Source of the DNA: Flavobacterium succinicans LMG 10402
Lineage (GTDB): Bacteria; Bacteroidota; Bacteroidia; Flavobacteriales; Flavobacteriaceae
Direction: 5' to 3'
DNA length: 39,538 bases
Assembly: GCF_000611675.1 (NCBI RefSeq)
Contig: NZ_JATV01000020.1
Span: 1 to 39,538, forward strand
Shown: positions 29,997-39,412 of the stretch, piece after piece
Layout of the letters: every line of letters begins with the position of its first letter
Position numbering within the stretch: position 1 is the first letter of the stretch
Translations under genes and position numbers: made by a program
The notes under the pieces: generated by a model
Database searches by the model: none
Told to the model about the DNA's origin: nothing
What the model saw: only the letters and a program-made list of their open reading frames with translations

Positions 29997-32810
29997 ATGA
30001 AAGCAAAATTAGTAGTACTGTTTTTCTTAATTTTCCTAGTTGGACATGCCCAAAAAGGTGTTGTCTCGGGGAAAGTGTTAGACGCTGATGATCAATTGCC
30101 GCTTCCTGGGGCCTTGATCCAAATAGAAGGATTCAATAAATATGCCGTTACAGATTATACCGGAAATTATGAGTTTTTGAACCTTAATGTAGGGAAATAT
30201 ATCTTACAAGTAAAGTACATGGGGTACGCCATGAAAACTATGGAGGTTGAGGTAGAAAGTGGTAAAAACGTGAGTGTTACTTTTAACTTAAAAGCTACGG
30301 GTACTGAATTAAATGAAGTAGTGGTAGGCGATCGATTAAAAGGGCAATCCAAGGCTTTAAATAAACAAAAAACCAATCAAAATATTACCAACATCATCTC
30401 TTCAGATCAAGTGGGTCGTTTTCCAGATGCCAACGTGGGGGACGCTTTAAAAAGAGTTCCAGGTATCACTATGCAAAATGATCAAGGCGAAGCTAGAAAT
30501 ATTATTATTAGAGGTTTAGCGCCTTCTTTAAACTCGGTGACATTAAATGGGGACAGAATTCCTTCTGCGGAAGGAGATAATCGAAATGTACAAATGGATT
30601 TGATTCCTTCCGATATGATATCCACTATAGAAGTGAACAAAACCCTTACTTCTGATATGGATGCTGATGCGATTGGAGGTTCGGTTAACTTAATTACTCG
30701 TGCTACTCCAAATGGTCCTAGAGTATCGGCTACTCTTGCAGGTGGATATAGCCCAATTAGAGAAAAGGGGAATTATACAGCTGGTTTGGTACTTGGGAAT
30801 CGTTTTTTAGATAAAAAATTAGGTGCAGTTTTAAGTGCCTCGTATAACAATAATAATTTTGGTTCTGATAATGTTGAAGGTGTTTGGGTGAAAGGAAAAA
30901 AAGACCAAGTTTATATGGAAGAATATGATGTTAGAAAATATGATGTTCAACGTATTCGAAACTCATTTTCATTAGCAACGGATTATAAGTTTAACGAAAA
31001 TAATTCTATTTATGTTAATGCGATGTACAACTTCAGAGATGATTTCGAAAATCGTTACCGTACCAGGTTCCGTGGAATCAAACCAACTTATGACGCTAAT
31101 GATAACATTATTGGTTACAAAGGTGATGTGAGAAGACAAACAAAAGGTGGAATTGAAGACAATAAAAATGCACGTCTAGAAAGACAAATTGTACAAAATT
31201 ATGCCATGGGAGGGGAGCACCTTTTAAGTTCTAAACTTGATATGGATTGGGCTATTAATTACGCTCAAGCTAGTGAGGATAGACCAGGCGAACGTTACGT
31301 AGAATATCAAAATACTAAATTAGATATTAATCAAGATTTAGTGGATACAAGATTTCCATTACTTTCATCTCTTGGAGCTAATGCAACAGAAAATTTCAAG
31401 TTCAGAACGCTTTCTGAAAACGATAATTATACTGAAGAATCTGAATTTGGAGCAAAATTAAATTTCAGATTGCCATTATCAGTTATTGAAGATCAAAAAG
31501 GAAGACTTCGATTTGGTGCTAGAGCTAGAATTAAAGACAAAAAAAGAGAAAATACTTTTTTCGAATATGCACCAATTACGGCGCTTGGGAACCTAAATGT
31601 AATTTCATCTAGTTTTTACGGTGGCGAACAATTTCAACCAGGTTCACAATATATCCCTGGAACATTTGCTAGTAATTCATTCTTAGGAGCTTTAGATTTG
31701 AATAATCCATTATTGTTTAATAAAAAGGATATTCCTTCTGAATATTTGGCTTTGAATTATAAAGCTAAAGAAAGTATTTTTGCAAGTTACCTTCGTTGGG
31801 ATCAGGATTTTACTTCCAATTTATCCATGATTGCTGGATTACGTGTTGAAAACACCAATATTGACTATACAGCAAATTATGTAGAAGATGAAGAAAAAAA
31901 GCTTAAAGAAATCAATAACACTAATTCCTATACCAATGTATTACCAAGTTTAGCTTTTAAATACAATGGTAAAAAGGATTGGGTATATCGTGCAGCATTT
32001 ACTACTTCTTTAGCTAGACCTAATTATTATGATTTATCTCCATTTATTAGTGTTATTCCAGATGACGATTCTGAAATTGTAGCAGGAAATCCAAACTTAA
32101 AAGCTACTTACGCTTATAATTTTGACTTGATGGCCGAAAAATATTATAAATCTGTAGGTTTATTGTCAGGAGGGGCTTTTTATAAAAACTTGAATAATTT
32201 TATTTATACATATAGAAATAGCCAATATACTAATGCTGATTTTACGGCTGATTTCCCAGGACAACCTAATCCAATTCCTGCAACTAATCCTGGAAATTGG
32301 GGATTAACGCAACAAAGAAATGGTGATAATGTGAGTATTTATGGATTTGAAGTAGCAATACAAAGACAATTGGACTTTATTCCGGGTCAATTCTTTAAAG
32401 GTTTAGGGGTTTATTTGAATTATACCTTTACAGAGTCTGACGCCAAAGGTGTTACAAATGCTAGTGGTGAAGAAAGAACAAATGTAAGCTTGCCTGGAAC
32501 TGCTCCTCATATGTTTAACGGTTCTTTATCATGGGAAAATAAAAGATTTTCTGCGCGTATTTCATTGAATTACACTGCAGATTATTTAGACGAGTTGGGT
32601 GCTGACGAATTTGAAGATAGATACTATGACAAGCAAATGTTTTTGGATGCTAATGCTTCTTATAAAATAACTAACAAATTAAGAATTTTTGCCGAGGCAA
32701 ATAACTTAACCAATCAACCTTTACGCTATTACCAAGGTATAGCTTCCCGCACAATGCAAATGGAATACTATCAAGCTAGATATAATTTTGGTTTGAAGTT
32801 CGACTTGTAA
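29997..32810 (+). CDS. TonB-dependent receptor of a phytase locus
   Basis: About 937 residues from the ATG at 29997, chosen because a normal signal peptide follows at once (KAKLVVLFFLIFLVGHAQ). Next come a carboxypeptidase-regulatory-like beta domain (about 22-105, SGKVLDADDQLPLPGALIQIEG), the plug (about 120-250: VGDALKRVPGITMQND, RGLAPSLNSVTLNGDRIPS, DADAIGGSVNLIT) and a long barrel ending in ARYNFGLKFDL. This type (TonB-Xanth-Caul-like) imports large organic ligands. The genes behind it encode an acid phosphatase and a beta-propeller phytase, so phytate or a phosphorylated product is the likely ligand. A terminator follows, allowing different levels of receptor and enzymes. Confidence 0.93.
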   Translation: MKAKLVVLFFLIFLVGHAQKGVVSGKVLDADDQLPLPGALIQIEGFNKYAVTDYTGNYEFLNLNVGKYILQVKYMGYAMKTMEVEVESGKNVSVTFNLKATGTELNEVVVGDRLKGQSKALNKQKTNQNITNIISSDQVGRFPDANVGDALKRVPGITMQNDQGEARNIIIRGLAPSLNSVTLNGDRIPSAEGDNRNVQMDLIPSDMISTIEVNKTLTSDMDADAIGGSVNLITRATPNGPRVSATLAGGYSPIREKGNYTAGLVLGNRFLDKKLGAVLSASYNNNNFGSDNVEGVWVKGKKDQVYMEEYDVRKYDVQRIRNSFSLATDYKFNENNSIYVNAMYNFRDDFENRYRTRFRGIKPTYDANDNIIGYKGDVRRQTKGGIEDNKNARLERQIVQNYAMGGEHLLSSKLDMDWAINYAQASEDRPGERYVEYQNTKLDINQDLVDTRFPLLSSLGANATENFKFRTLSENDNYTEESEFGAKLNFRLPLSVIEDQKGRLRFGARARIKDKKRENTFFEYAPITALGNLNVISSSFYGGEQFQPGSQYIPGTFASNSFLGALDLNNPLLFNKKDIPSEYLALNYKAKESIFASYLRWDQDFTSNLSMIAGLRVENTNIDYTANYVEDEEKKLKEINNTNSYTNVLPSLAFKYNGKKDWVYRAAFTTSLARPNYYDLSPFISVIPDDDSEIVAGNPNLKATYAYNFDLMAEKYYKSVGLLSGGAFYKNLNNFIYTYRNSQYTNADFTADFPGQPNPIPATNPGNWGLTQQRNGDNVSIYGFEVAIQRQLDFIPGQFFKGLGVYLNYTFTESDAKGVTNASGEERTNVSLPGTAPHMFNGSLSWENKRFSARISLNYTADYLDELGADEFEDRYYDKQMFLDANASYKITNKLRIFAEANNLTNQPLRYYQGIASRTMQMEYYQARYNFGLKFDL

Positions 32811-32832
32811 TTGTTGTCTGTTTTTGTTAATG

Positions 32833-32867
32833 AAACAAACAGGATGTATTTCCTGTTTGTTTTTTTT
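32833..32867 (+). terminator. Internal terminator between receptor and phosphatase genes
   Basis: ACAAACAGGA/TCCTGTTTGT (10 bp, 6-nt loop) followed by eight T residues, 22 bp after the receptor stop and ending just before the next ATG. No second promoter is evident, so downstream expression probably relies on readthrough. Confidence 0.85.
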
Positions 32868-32878
32868 AATTTTATCCC

Positions 32879-33862
32879 ATGAAGAATTTATTTATATTTT
32901 TTTTTGTAACACAACTGCTTAGTGCACAAACCCCAGTCAAAAGAGATCTTTCGGGTTATACAGAAGGGTATTTGCCACAATTACAAAAAACCAGCAAGAG
33001 TTTGGATTTTTTGTTGATGGGTGATTTTGGTCGTTACGGGCAGTTTTTTCAAAAAGAGGTAGCCACCCAAATGGGAAAAGCTGCCGCCACGCTCGACTCT
33101 AAATTTGTGATCACTGTAGGAGATAATTTTTATCCCAACGGTGTTCGAAGTACTCAGGATTATTCATGGTTGGCTTCCTTTGAATCGGTGTATACCCAGT
33201 ACAGTTTGCAAAACGATTGGTATGTAGCCTTGGGAAATCATGATTACAGAGGCAACTTAAAAGCTCAAATAGAGTATTCCTCTATTAGTAGACGTTGGCA
33301 TTTGCCTTCAACCTACTACAAAAAGATGATAGATTTAGAAGATGGAAACAAAGTGTTGCTTTTGGTCATGGACACCTCACCTTTTATAGATAAGTATCAC
33401 GAAAAAGGGACTGACATGTACGATAATATTGTGGCGCAAGATACTTTAGCCCAAAAGGAATGGTTGATCAAAGAACTCGCTACTAAAGATGCTACTGTAA
33501 AATGGAAAATAGTTGTAGGGCATCATCCGTTGTATAGTGGTGGAAAACGAAAAGACAGCCCAGAAACCAAAAATTTTGAAACTAAATTTGCCAACATATT
33601 TGACACCTACAAAGTGGATGCTTATTTCTGTGGACACGAACACGATCTACAAATTATTAAACCCAAAAATCGCTATACTACTCAATTTTTGTCGGGTGCC
33701 GCCTGTGAAGTGCGACCTTCTGGTAGTCGTGAAGGAACCTTGTTTTGGGCTGAAAAAGCAGGTTTCATGACTTTTTCATTAACCAAAGATCAACTACTGG
33801 CACAAGTGGTAGATGCTGAAGGTAATGTGATTTTTAAAACTAGTATTGATAAAAAAAAGTAA
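32879..33862 (+). CDS. Purple-acid-type metallophosphatase
   Basis: 327 residues, secreted (signal peptide KNLFIFFFVTQLLSAQ). The five metallophosphoesterase motifs are all present: GDFG (48-51), GDNFY (81-85), GNHDY (119-123), GHHP (214-217) and GHEHD (252-256). The spacing and the Tyr in GDNFY match the small tartrate-resistant (type 5) acid phosphatases, which use a two-metal centre to cleave phosphomonoesters. It lies between the TonB receptor and the phytase gene, so it probably finishes dephosphorylation of phytate products in the periplasm or at the surface. Confidence 0.92.
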   Translation: MKNLFIFFFVTQLLSAQTPVKRDLSGYTEGYLPQLQKTSKSLDFLLMGDFGRYGQFFQKEVATQMGKAAATLDSKFVITVGDNFYPNGVRSTQDYSWLASFESVYTQYSLQNDWYVALGNHDYRGNLKAQIEYSSISRRWHLPSTYYKKMIDLEDGNKVLLLVMDTSPFIDKYHEKGTDMYDNIVAQDTLAQKEWLIKELATKDATVKWKIVVGHHPLYSGGKRKDSPETKNFETKFANIFDTYKVDAYFCGHEHDLQIIKPKNRYTTQFLSGAACEVRPSGSREGTLFWAEKAGFMTFSLTKDQLLAQVVDAEGNVIFKTSIDKKK

Positions 33863-33866
33863 TAAA

Positions 33867-34919
33867 ATGAATAAATATTGTAGTTTACTAATCGTTACTG
33901 CGTTTGTAACGTCTTGTTCCACTTCGTTAGCTCCTTTGCGCAAAGATGGGCTAAAACCAACTGTTGTAACTGAAACCGTTTTGCATGATACCGATGATCC
34001 AGCTATTTGGATTCATCCCACAGACCCAAAACAAAGTCTTGTGATTGGAACCGATAAAGACACCGACGGCGGGTTGTATGTTTTTAATTTGCAAGGCAAA
34101 ATTATAAAAAAGTCCGAAACGATTAAACGACCCAATAATGTGGATATTGCCTATGGTTTAACAATTGATGGAGTAGCAACTGATGTGGCGGTTACAACCG
34201 AACGCGAAACGAATAAAATTCGAATTTTTAGTCTACCTGATTTGAAACCTCTCGATAACGGTGGTTTCCCTGTTTTTGAAGGAGAACTGGAAAAGGACCC
34301 GATGGGAATTGCTATTTATACTCGTCCTTCAGACAAAGCGATTTTTGCAATTGTGGGTCGAAAATCTGGACCTTCGGGTTCTTATTTATGGCAATATGAA
34401 TTGAAAGGAACTAACAATACCAAAGTTGAAGGTACTTTGGTGCGTAAATTTGGTGCCTACAGCGGCAAAAAAGAAATTGAAGCCATTGCAGTAGATAATG
34501 AGTTGGGAGCGGTGTATTATAGTGATGAACAATTTGGTATTCGTAAATACAAAGCCGATCCTTCTTTAAATGATAACCAAGAAATAGCCCTTTTTGGCCA
34601 AAAAGATTGTAAGGCAGATCATGAGGGAATTGCCATATATAAAGCTTCAGCCACTACGGGATATATTTTGGTCTCCAATCAACAAGCTAATTCGTTTATG
34701 GTTTATGCAAGAGAAGGAAGTAATGGTAATCCTAACGAGCATAAATTATTGGCCGAAGTTCCTACATCTACCATTGAGTCTGATGGTGCTGATGCCACAG
34801 CAATTAATCTAGGATCACCTTTCGATAAAGGAATGTTTATGGCGATGAGTAACGGTAAAACGTTTCATTTTTACGATTGGAAAATCATTCAAGAGGCTAT
34901 AGATAAAAAGAAAAAATAA
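33867..34919 (+). CDS. Beta-propeller phytase (3-phytase), lipoprotein
   Basis: About 350 residues from the ATG at 33867 (4 bp after the phosphatase stop). A TTG-started longer frame overlaps the previous gene and lacks a sensible N-terminus. Lipobox VTSC (Cys 17) marks an outer-membrane lipoprotein. Family motifs are plain: DDPAIWIHPTDP, GTDKDTDGGLYVF, PNNVDIAYG, AVYYSDEQFGIRKY, KADHEGIAIY and ESDGADAT. Acidic residues in these loops bind the calcium ions needed to hydrolyse phytate. Together with the upstream phosphatase and receptor it forms a phytate-scavenging operon. Ends at a strong terminator. Confidence 0.93.
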   Translation: MNKYCSLLIVTAFVTSCSTSLAPLRKDGLKPTVVTETVLHDTDDPAIWIHPTDPKQSLVIGTDKDTDGGLYVFNLQGKIIKKSETIKRPNNVDIAYGLTIDGVATDVAVTTERETNKIRIFSLPDLKPLDNGGFPVFEGELEKDPMGIAIYTRPSDKAIFAIVGRKSGPSGSYLWQYELKGTNNTKVEGTLVRKFGAYSGKKEIEAIAVDNELGAVYYSDEQFGIRKYKADPSLNDNQEIALFGQKDCKADHEGIAIYKASATTGYILVSNQQANSFMVYAREGSNGNPNEHKLLAEVPTSTIESDGADATAINLGSPFDKGMFMAMSNGKTFHFYDWKIIQEAIDKKKK

Positions 34920-34935
34920 TTGACAGGACTAATAT

Positions 34936-34969
34936 AAAAAGAGCTGTTCTTTGCGGAACAGCTCTTTTT
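34936..34969 (+). terminator. Terminator of the phytase operon
   Basis: GAGCTGTTC/GAACAGCTC with a 6-nt loop, flanked by A and T runs so that it can serve either strand (the next gene is convergent). Confidence 0.92.
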
Positions 34970-35009
34970 GGTTTTTGGTTGATTTATTTTGGTTTGTTGT
35001 AATGTTCAA

Positions 35010-36611
35010 TTATATTCTTGGTCCACCAGCCAATATTTCTTCATTGGCAAATTCTTCAAATTTTGCAAAGTTAGCTTTGAATTTTTGTGCCAATTCAACG
35101 GCTTTTATATCGTATAGGGCTTTGTCTTCCCAAGTATTTCTCGGATTTAAGAAATCGCTCGGTACATTTGGACACGTTTGAGGTTTAGCAATACCAAACA
35201 CTACATGATCCACATACTCAACATCGTCTAATTCCCCGTTTAATGCAGCGGTAATCATAGCGCGTGTGTATTTTAGTTTCATTCGGCTTCCTATGCCATA
35301 AGGACCACCTGTCCAGCCTGTATTGATGAGCCATACTTTTACATCGGCGTCTTTCATTTTTTGACTTAACATTTCAGCATATTTTGTGGGGTGTAAGGGC
35401 ATAAATGGTGCGCCAAAACATGCCGAGAAATTGGGTTGCGGTTCGGTTACTCCAGCTTCTGTTCCCGCTACTTTTGCGGTATAACCCGAGATAAAATGAT
35501 AGGCCGCTTGCCCTGGAGTTAATCTTGAAATAGGAGGAATAATACCAAAAGAATCCGCTGTTAAAAAGAAGATGTTTTTTGGGTTCTTACCAATAGAATC
35601 CGGCTGAATGTTGTCAATATGTGTAATTGGATAACTTACGCGAGTGTTTTGTGTGATGGAAACATCTTCAAAATCTACTTCGTTACTTCCTGCTTTAAAT
35701 ACTACATTTTCTAAAATCGCTCCTTTTTTAATGGCTCTAAAAATGTCTGGTTCATTTTCCTCGGTAAGGTTAATCACTTTCGCATAGCAACCTCCTTCAA
35801 AATTAAAAACGGTGTTTTCATTTGTCCAACCGTGTTCATCATCACCAATTAATTTTCTTTCTGGATCAGCAGATAAGGTTGTTTTTCCAGTTCCTGAAAG
35901 TCCAAAGAAGATGGCAGTATCTCCATTTTTACCTACATTGGCACTACAGTGCATAGGTAAGGTGTTTTTGTCAACAGGTAGAATGAAGTTTAATGCCGAA
36001 AAGATCCCTTTTTTCATTTCTCCAGTATAACCAGTACCTCCGATAAGCGCAATTTTTTTGGTAAAATCTAAAATGGCAAAATTACTTTGACGTGTACCAT
36101 CCACTTCAGGATCTGCCTCAAAACTTGGTGCGCAAATCACAGTCCATTCTGGAGTAAAGTTTTCTAATTCTTGTGCGGTTGGACGCAAAAACATATTGTA
36201 GCAAAATAAGTTTGCCCAAGGTGTTTCGGTCACTACACGGATGTTCAATTTGTAATTAGCATCGGCACAAACATAAGCGTCTCTGACAAATACTTCCTTG
36301 TTGGATAAGTGTGCGGTAACTTTTTTGCATAATGCATCGAATGCCGCTGGAGTGAATGGGATGTTCACTTTGCCCCACCATACTTTGTCTTCGGTAATGC
36401 TATCTTTTACTATAAATCGATCTTGAGGAGAGCGGCCTGTAAATGTTCCTGTATTTATGGCTAAAGCTCCAGTTGAGTTTTCTTTACCTTGACCAGAAGC
36501 AAGAGTTAAAGTATGTAATTCCTCTGGAGTTAATTGATACTGAATTTTGGCATTCTCAATTCCTAATTTTTCTAACGAAATCGATTTCGTGAAAAGAGTG
36601 TTAGTGTCCAT
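35010..36611 (-). CDS. pckA: Phosphoenolpyruvate carboxykinase (ATP)
   Basis: 533 residues, the full length of the ATP-dependent enzyme, which converts oxaloacetate and ATP to phosphoenolpyruvate, CO2 and ADP in gluconeogenesis. Signature stretches are NTGTFTGRSPQDRFIV (substrate site), GTGYTGEMKKG, the P-loop GLSGTGKTTLS (237-247) and the metal/ATP site LIGDDEHGW. The cytosolic enzyme has no signal peptide. It stands alone between the phytase operon and a DUF423 gene. A -7-like TACTTTTA on the minus strand lies about 40 bp upstream, differing from consensus in the last base. Confidence 0.98.
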   Translation of the reverse strand: MDTNTLFTKSISLEKLGIENAKIQYQLTPEELHTLTLASGQGKENSTGALAINTGTFTGRSPQDRFIVKDSITEDKVWWGKVNIPFTPAAFDALCKKVTAHLSNKEVFVRDAYVCADANYKLNIRVVTETPWANLFCYNMFLRPTAQELENFTPEWTVICAPSFEADPEVDGTRQSNFAILDFTKKIALIGGTGYTGEMKKGIFSALNFILPVDKNTLPMHCSANVGKNGDTAIFFGLSGTGKTTLSADPERKLIGDDEHGWTNENTVFNFEGGCYAKVINLTEENEPDIFRAIKKGAILENVVFKAGSNEVDFEDVSITQNTRVSYPITHIDNIQPDSIGKNPKNIFFLTADSFGIIPPISRLTPGQAAYHFISGYTAKVAGTEAGVTEPQPNFSACFGAPFMPLHPTKYAEMLSQKMKDADVKVWLINTGWTGGPYGIGSRMKLKYTRAMITAALNGELDDVEYVDHVVFGIAKPQTCPNVPSDFLNPRNTWEDKALYDIKAVELAQKFKANFAKFEEFANEEILAGGPRI

Positions 36612-36680
36612 AAAATTGTAGTTAGTTTTTATTTGTTTCGGTGTAAAAGTATAAATTAATTTTTAATCGTTCTTTTTGTT

Positions 36681-37076
36681 TTATATTTTCTTTTTATTGT
36701 TTTTTAAAAAGTCAAACAGTAAAACCGCCCAAGCTGAAATTAGAAGTGCACCTCCGATAGGAGTGACGAAGCCGATTTTCTTAAAATCGAACGAAGTTAA
36801 AGTGTTTGTGGCTAAAAAATAAATAGAACCTGAGAACAAAAGAACTCCAGTTACGGTAAAATAATAAATGATTTTTTTAGATTTTTCAGATAACGAAGTA
36901 GTCAAACCAATGAATAGCAGGAATAAAGAATGGTACATTTGATAGCGAACACCCGTTTCGAAGGTAACAAGTTCTTCGGTTGAAAGTACTTTTTTTAAGG
37001 CATGTGCGCCAAAAGCTCCTAAAATGATAGCTATCATTCCTAAAAGGGCTGCAGTCGTAATTACTTTTTTACTCAT
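36681..37076 (-). CDS. DUF423 family membrane protein
   Basis: 131 residues with four membrane helices. The family signature is strong: ALLGMIAIILGAFGAHALKKVL, TGVRYQMYHSLFLLFIGL, LFSGSIYFLA and FVTPIGGALLISAWAVLLFDF. Length typical. No biochemical role is established for DUF423. Single gene with its own promoter (-7 box TACTTTTG, minus strand 37106-37099). Confidence 0.93.
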   Translation of the reverse strand: MSKKVITTAALLGMIAIILGAFGAHALKKVLSTEELVTFETGVRYQMYHSLFLLFIGLTTSLSEKSKKIIYYFTVTGVLLFSGSIYFLATNTLTSFDFKKIGFVTPIGGALLISAWAVLLFDFLKNNKKKI

Positions 37077-37098
37077 AGTTCCGATTTAGAATCTACTG

Positions 37099-37125
37099 CA
37101 AAAGTATTTATTACATTTGAAACAA
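37099..37125 (-). promoter_or_regulatory. Promoter of the DUF423 gene
   Basis: Minus-strand TTG (37125-37123) and TACTTTTG (37106-37099) 16 bp apart, one base short of the usual range. The start codon is 23 bp downstream of the -7 box. Confidence 0.5.
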
Positions 37126-37178
37126 AAACAGTTATTTCTGTTTTATTTTTATAAATTTTAGGTTTTAACACTATCCAC

Positions 37179-37209
37179 TTGTTATAAATACAACAAAATT
37201 GTATGTTTG
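37179..37209 (+). promoter_or_regulatory. Promoter of the saccharopine dehydrogenase-family gene
   Basis: TTG (37179-37181), 20 bp, TATGTTTG (37202-37209): a very good Bacteroidota promoter. Transcription should start near 37215, so the ATG at 37203, which lies inside the -7 box, cannot be the translation start. The ATG at 37230 is. Confidence 0.75.
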
Positions 37210-37229
37210 TGTTAAATAATCATAATTTT

Positions 37230-38600
37230 ATGAGAACTATACTCATTATTGGTGCAGGAAGATCGGCTTCGTCGTTGATTCAATATTTACTGTCGAAGTC
37301 AGAAAAAGAGCAATTACATCTCATTATTGGAGATTTATCGATGGAATTGGCAGAGAAAAAAACCAACAATCATCCTAATGCGACTCCAATTGCTTTAGAT
37401 ATATTTAATACGCAACAACGACAAGAAGCGATTCAAAAAGCAACAATCGTTATTTCTATGTTGCCAGCGCATTTACATATAGAGGTGGCCAAAGATTGTG
37501 TTTTGTTCCAAAAACATATGGTTACGGCTTCTTATATCAGTGAAGCGATGCAAGCTTTGGATGCAGAAGTCAAAGCCAAAGGACTCATTTTTATGAACGA
37601 AATTGGTTTGGATCCTGGAATCGATCATATGAGTGCGATGAAAGTTATCGATGAGATCAAAGAAAAAGGCGGAAAAATACTTTTATTCGAATCCTTTTGT
37701 GGTGGATTGGTTGCTCCAGAATCGGATACCAATATTTGGAATTACAAATTTACATGGGCACCAAGAAATGTGGTGTTAGCAGGTCAAGGTGGTGCGGCCA
37801 AATTCATTCAAGAAGGCGCCTACAAATACATACCCTATTGCAATTTGTTTCGTAGAACCGAGTTTTTAGAAGTCGAAGGCTACGGAAGATTCGAAGCTTA
37901 TTCTAATCGAGATTCTTTAAAATACCGATCGATTTATGGCTTAGATGATGTGCTTACTTTATATAGAGGTACTATTCGCCGAGTAGGATTCTCTAAGGCA
38001 TGGAATATGTTTGTGCAGTTAGGAATGACCGACGATAGCTATATCATGGAAGGATCCGAAGCAATGACCTATCGACAGTTTGTGAATTCCTTTTTGCCTT
38101 ATCACCCTACTGATTCGGTTGAACTAAAGATGCGACACATTCTCAAAATAGACCAAGACGATATTATGTGGGATAAACTAGTGGAGTTGGATTTGTTTAG
38201 TAAGGCCAAAACAGTGGGATTAAAAAATGCGACTCCCGCACAAATTTTGGAGAAAATCTTAACAGATAGTTGGACTTTACAACCTGAGGATAAAGATATG
38301 ATTGTCATGTATCACAAATTTGGTTACGAATTAAACGGGATAACTTCTCAAATCGATTCCAAAATGGTGTGTATTGGCGATGACCAAATGTACACGGCTA
38401 TGGCAAAAACAGTTGGGCTTCCCGTAGCAATGGCCGCTTTATTGATTTTAAATGGTAAAATACAAACTAGCGGGGTTCAACTTCCTATTCAAAAAGAAGT
38501 TTACGAACCCATCCTGAAAGAATTAGAATCATATGGCGTTGTTTTTAATGAGCAAGCCATGCCATATATGGGCTACAATCCAGATAAAGTCTTCAATTAG
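37230..38600 (+). CDS. Saccharopine dehydrogenase family protein
   Basis: About 456 residues from the ATG at 37230, fixed by the promoter and by the Rossmann motif starting at once (RTILIIGAGRSASSLIQYL). Other family features: SMLPAHLHIEVAKDC, NEIGLDPGIDHMSAMKVID (the conserved GLDPG loop), ESFCGGLVAPESDTNIWNYKFTW, and a C-terminal domain with YRSIYGLDDVLTLYRGTIR. Members reversibly cleave or form saccharopine, in lysine breakdown giving glutamate and aminoadipate semialdehyde. Cytosolic. No lysine-ketoglutarate reductase gene is beside it, so the exact reaction is inferred from family. A terminator follows. Confidence 0.88.
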   Translation: MRTILIIGAGRSASSLIQYLLSKSEKEQLHLIIGDLSMELAEKKTNNHPNATPIALDIFNTQQRQEAIQKATIVISMLPAHLHIEVAKDCVLFQKHMVTASYISEAMQALDAEVKAKGLIFMNEIGLDPGIDHMSAMKVIDEIKEKGGKILLFESFCGGLVAPESDTNIWNYKFTWAPRNVVLAGQGGAAKFIQEGAYKYIPYCNLFRRTEFLEVEGYGRFEAYSNRDSLKYRSIYGLDDVLTLYRGTIRRVGFSKAWNMFVQLGMTDDSYIMEGSEAMTYRQFVNSFLPYHPTDSVELKMRHILKIDQDDIMWDKLVELDLFSKAKTVGLKNATPAQILEKILTDSWTLQPEDKDMIVMYHKFGYELNGITSQIDSKMVCIGDDQMYTAMAKTVGLPVAMAALLILNGKIQTSGVQLPIQKEVYEPILKELESYGVVFNEQAMPYMGYNPDKVFN

Positions 38601-38639
38601 TTTTCTTTTTAATTTTAATTTTTTTTGAGTTTATTTGTT

Positions 38640-38683
38640 AACCGCTTCTCTAAACTTGTACTTGAAGAGAAGCGGTTTTTTTA
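38640..38683. terminator. Terminator between convergent genes
   Basis: AACCGCTTCTCT pairs with AGAGAAGCGGTT, followed by a T run on the + strand. It closes the saccharopine dehydrogenase transcript and lies just beyond the TonB-domain gene end. Confidence 0.88.
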
Positions 38684-38685
38684 TG

Positions 38686-39336
38686 CTAAGCTTTTGGATT
38701 TATTGTAATTGGTAATGAATATCTGACTCTCACCGGTTCACTGTTGATTTTTCCAGGAATCCATTTCGGAGCACTTTTTACTACTCGTATCGCCTCATCA
38801 ACAGTTCCGTAACCGACATTATCTCTTAAAGTTGTAATTTCGGTAAGAGACCCGTCTGTTTCTATAATAAAACTAAGATAAATTTTGCCTTTGGCTTTTT
38901 GCTCTACTGCCTCTTTTGGTAGCGTAAAATGCATTGCAACGTACTTGTAAAAGGCTTCCATGCCATTCGGGAATATTGGGTCTTCGGTAATTTCATTGAC
39001 TTGGTAGATTACATTTTCACCCTTTTTAGTTTTTTGGTTTTTTGGGTCAAAAGCATCTATGATAATTACGGCAGGTCCTCCTTTTTTTAATAGTTCATCT
39101 AACTCTTCTTTTGTTGGCATGGTTTTATTGTTGCTAAAGAAATTGGGTACAAGTTTTTTCTCAACTTGATTTAATTGATCGTATTTTTTCTCTGCTACAA
39201 TTGTTCCTTTTTCGTCTTTTATTTTAAAAATGGTGTTATTGTAATAGTTTTCGAATAGCGAACCCTTCTCTTGCTTTTGAGATAGATTTGCTTGAGCGTT
39301 TGCAAAAGAAGTTGCTATTAATGCCAAAACTAGCAT
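38686..39336 (-). CDS. TonB C-terminal domain protein, 5' end possibly damaged
   Basis: 216 residues from the first ATG. The C-terminal 90 residues form a TonB domain: FYKYVAMHFTLPKEAVEQKAKGKIYLSFIIETDGSLTEI, then EAIRVVKSAPKWIPGKINSEPVRVRYSLPITI. Such secreted proteins are relatives of energy-transducing TonB but lack the cytoplasmic anchor. The first 15 residues (LVLALIATSFANAQ) are only the hydrophobic core of a signal peptide. In frame upstream the DNA reads KKKPTRWFTCT, the expected basic n-region, but no ATG, GTG or TTG precedes it before a stop (near 39386). An IS1595-type element begins in the same interval, so the native start may have been lost. Confidence 0.8.
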   Translation of the reverse strand: MLVLALIATSFANAQANLSQKQEKGSLFENYYNNTIFKIKDEKGTIVAEKKYDQLNQVEKKLVPNFFSNNKTMPTKEELDELLKKGGPAVIIIDAFDPKNQKTKKGENVIYQVNEITEDPIFPNGMEAFYKYVAMHFTLPKEAVEQKAKGKIYLSFIIETDGSLTEITTLRDNVGYGTVDEAIRVVKSAPKWIPGKINSEPVRVRYSLPITINPKA

Positions 39337-39412
39337 CGTGCAGGTAAACCATCTAGTGGGTTTCTTTTTTATAGGTATAGGCGCTTAGGTCGCAAATAAT
39401 TATCTTAGCCTT

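Noticed and set aside
37203..37229. ATG at 37203 as start of the saccharopine dehydrogenase-family gene
   Set aside because: It lies within the -7 promoter box; the Rossmann fold begins right after the ATG at 37230.
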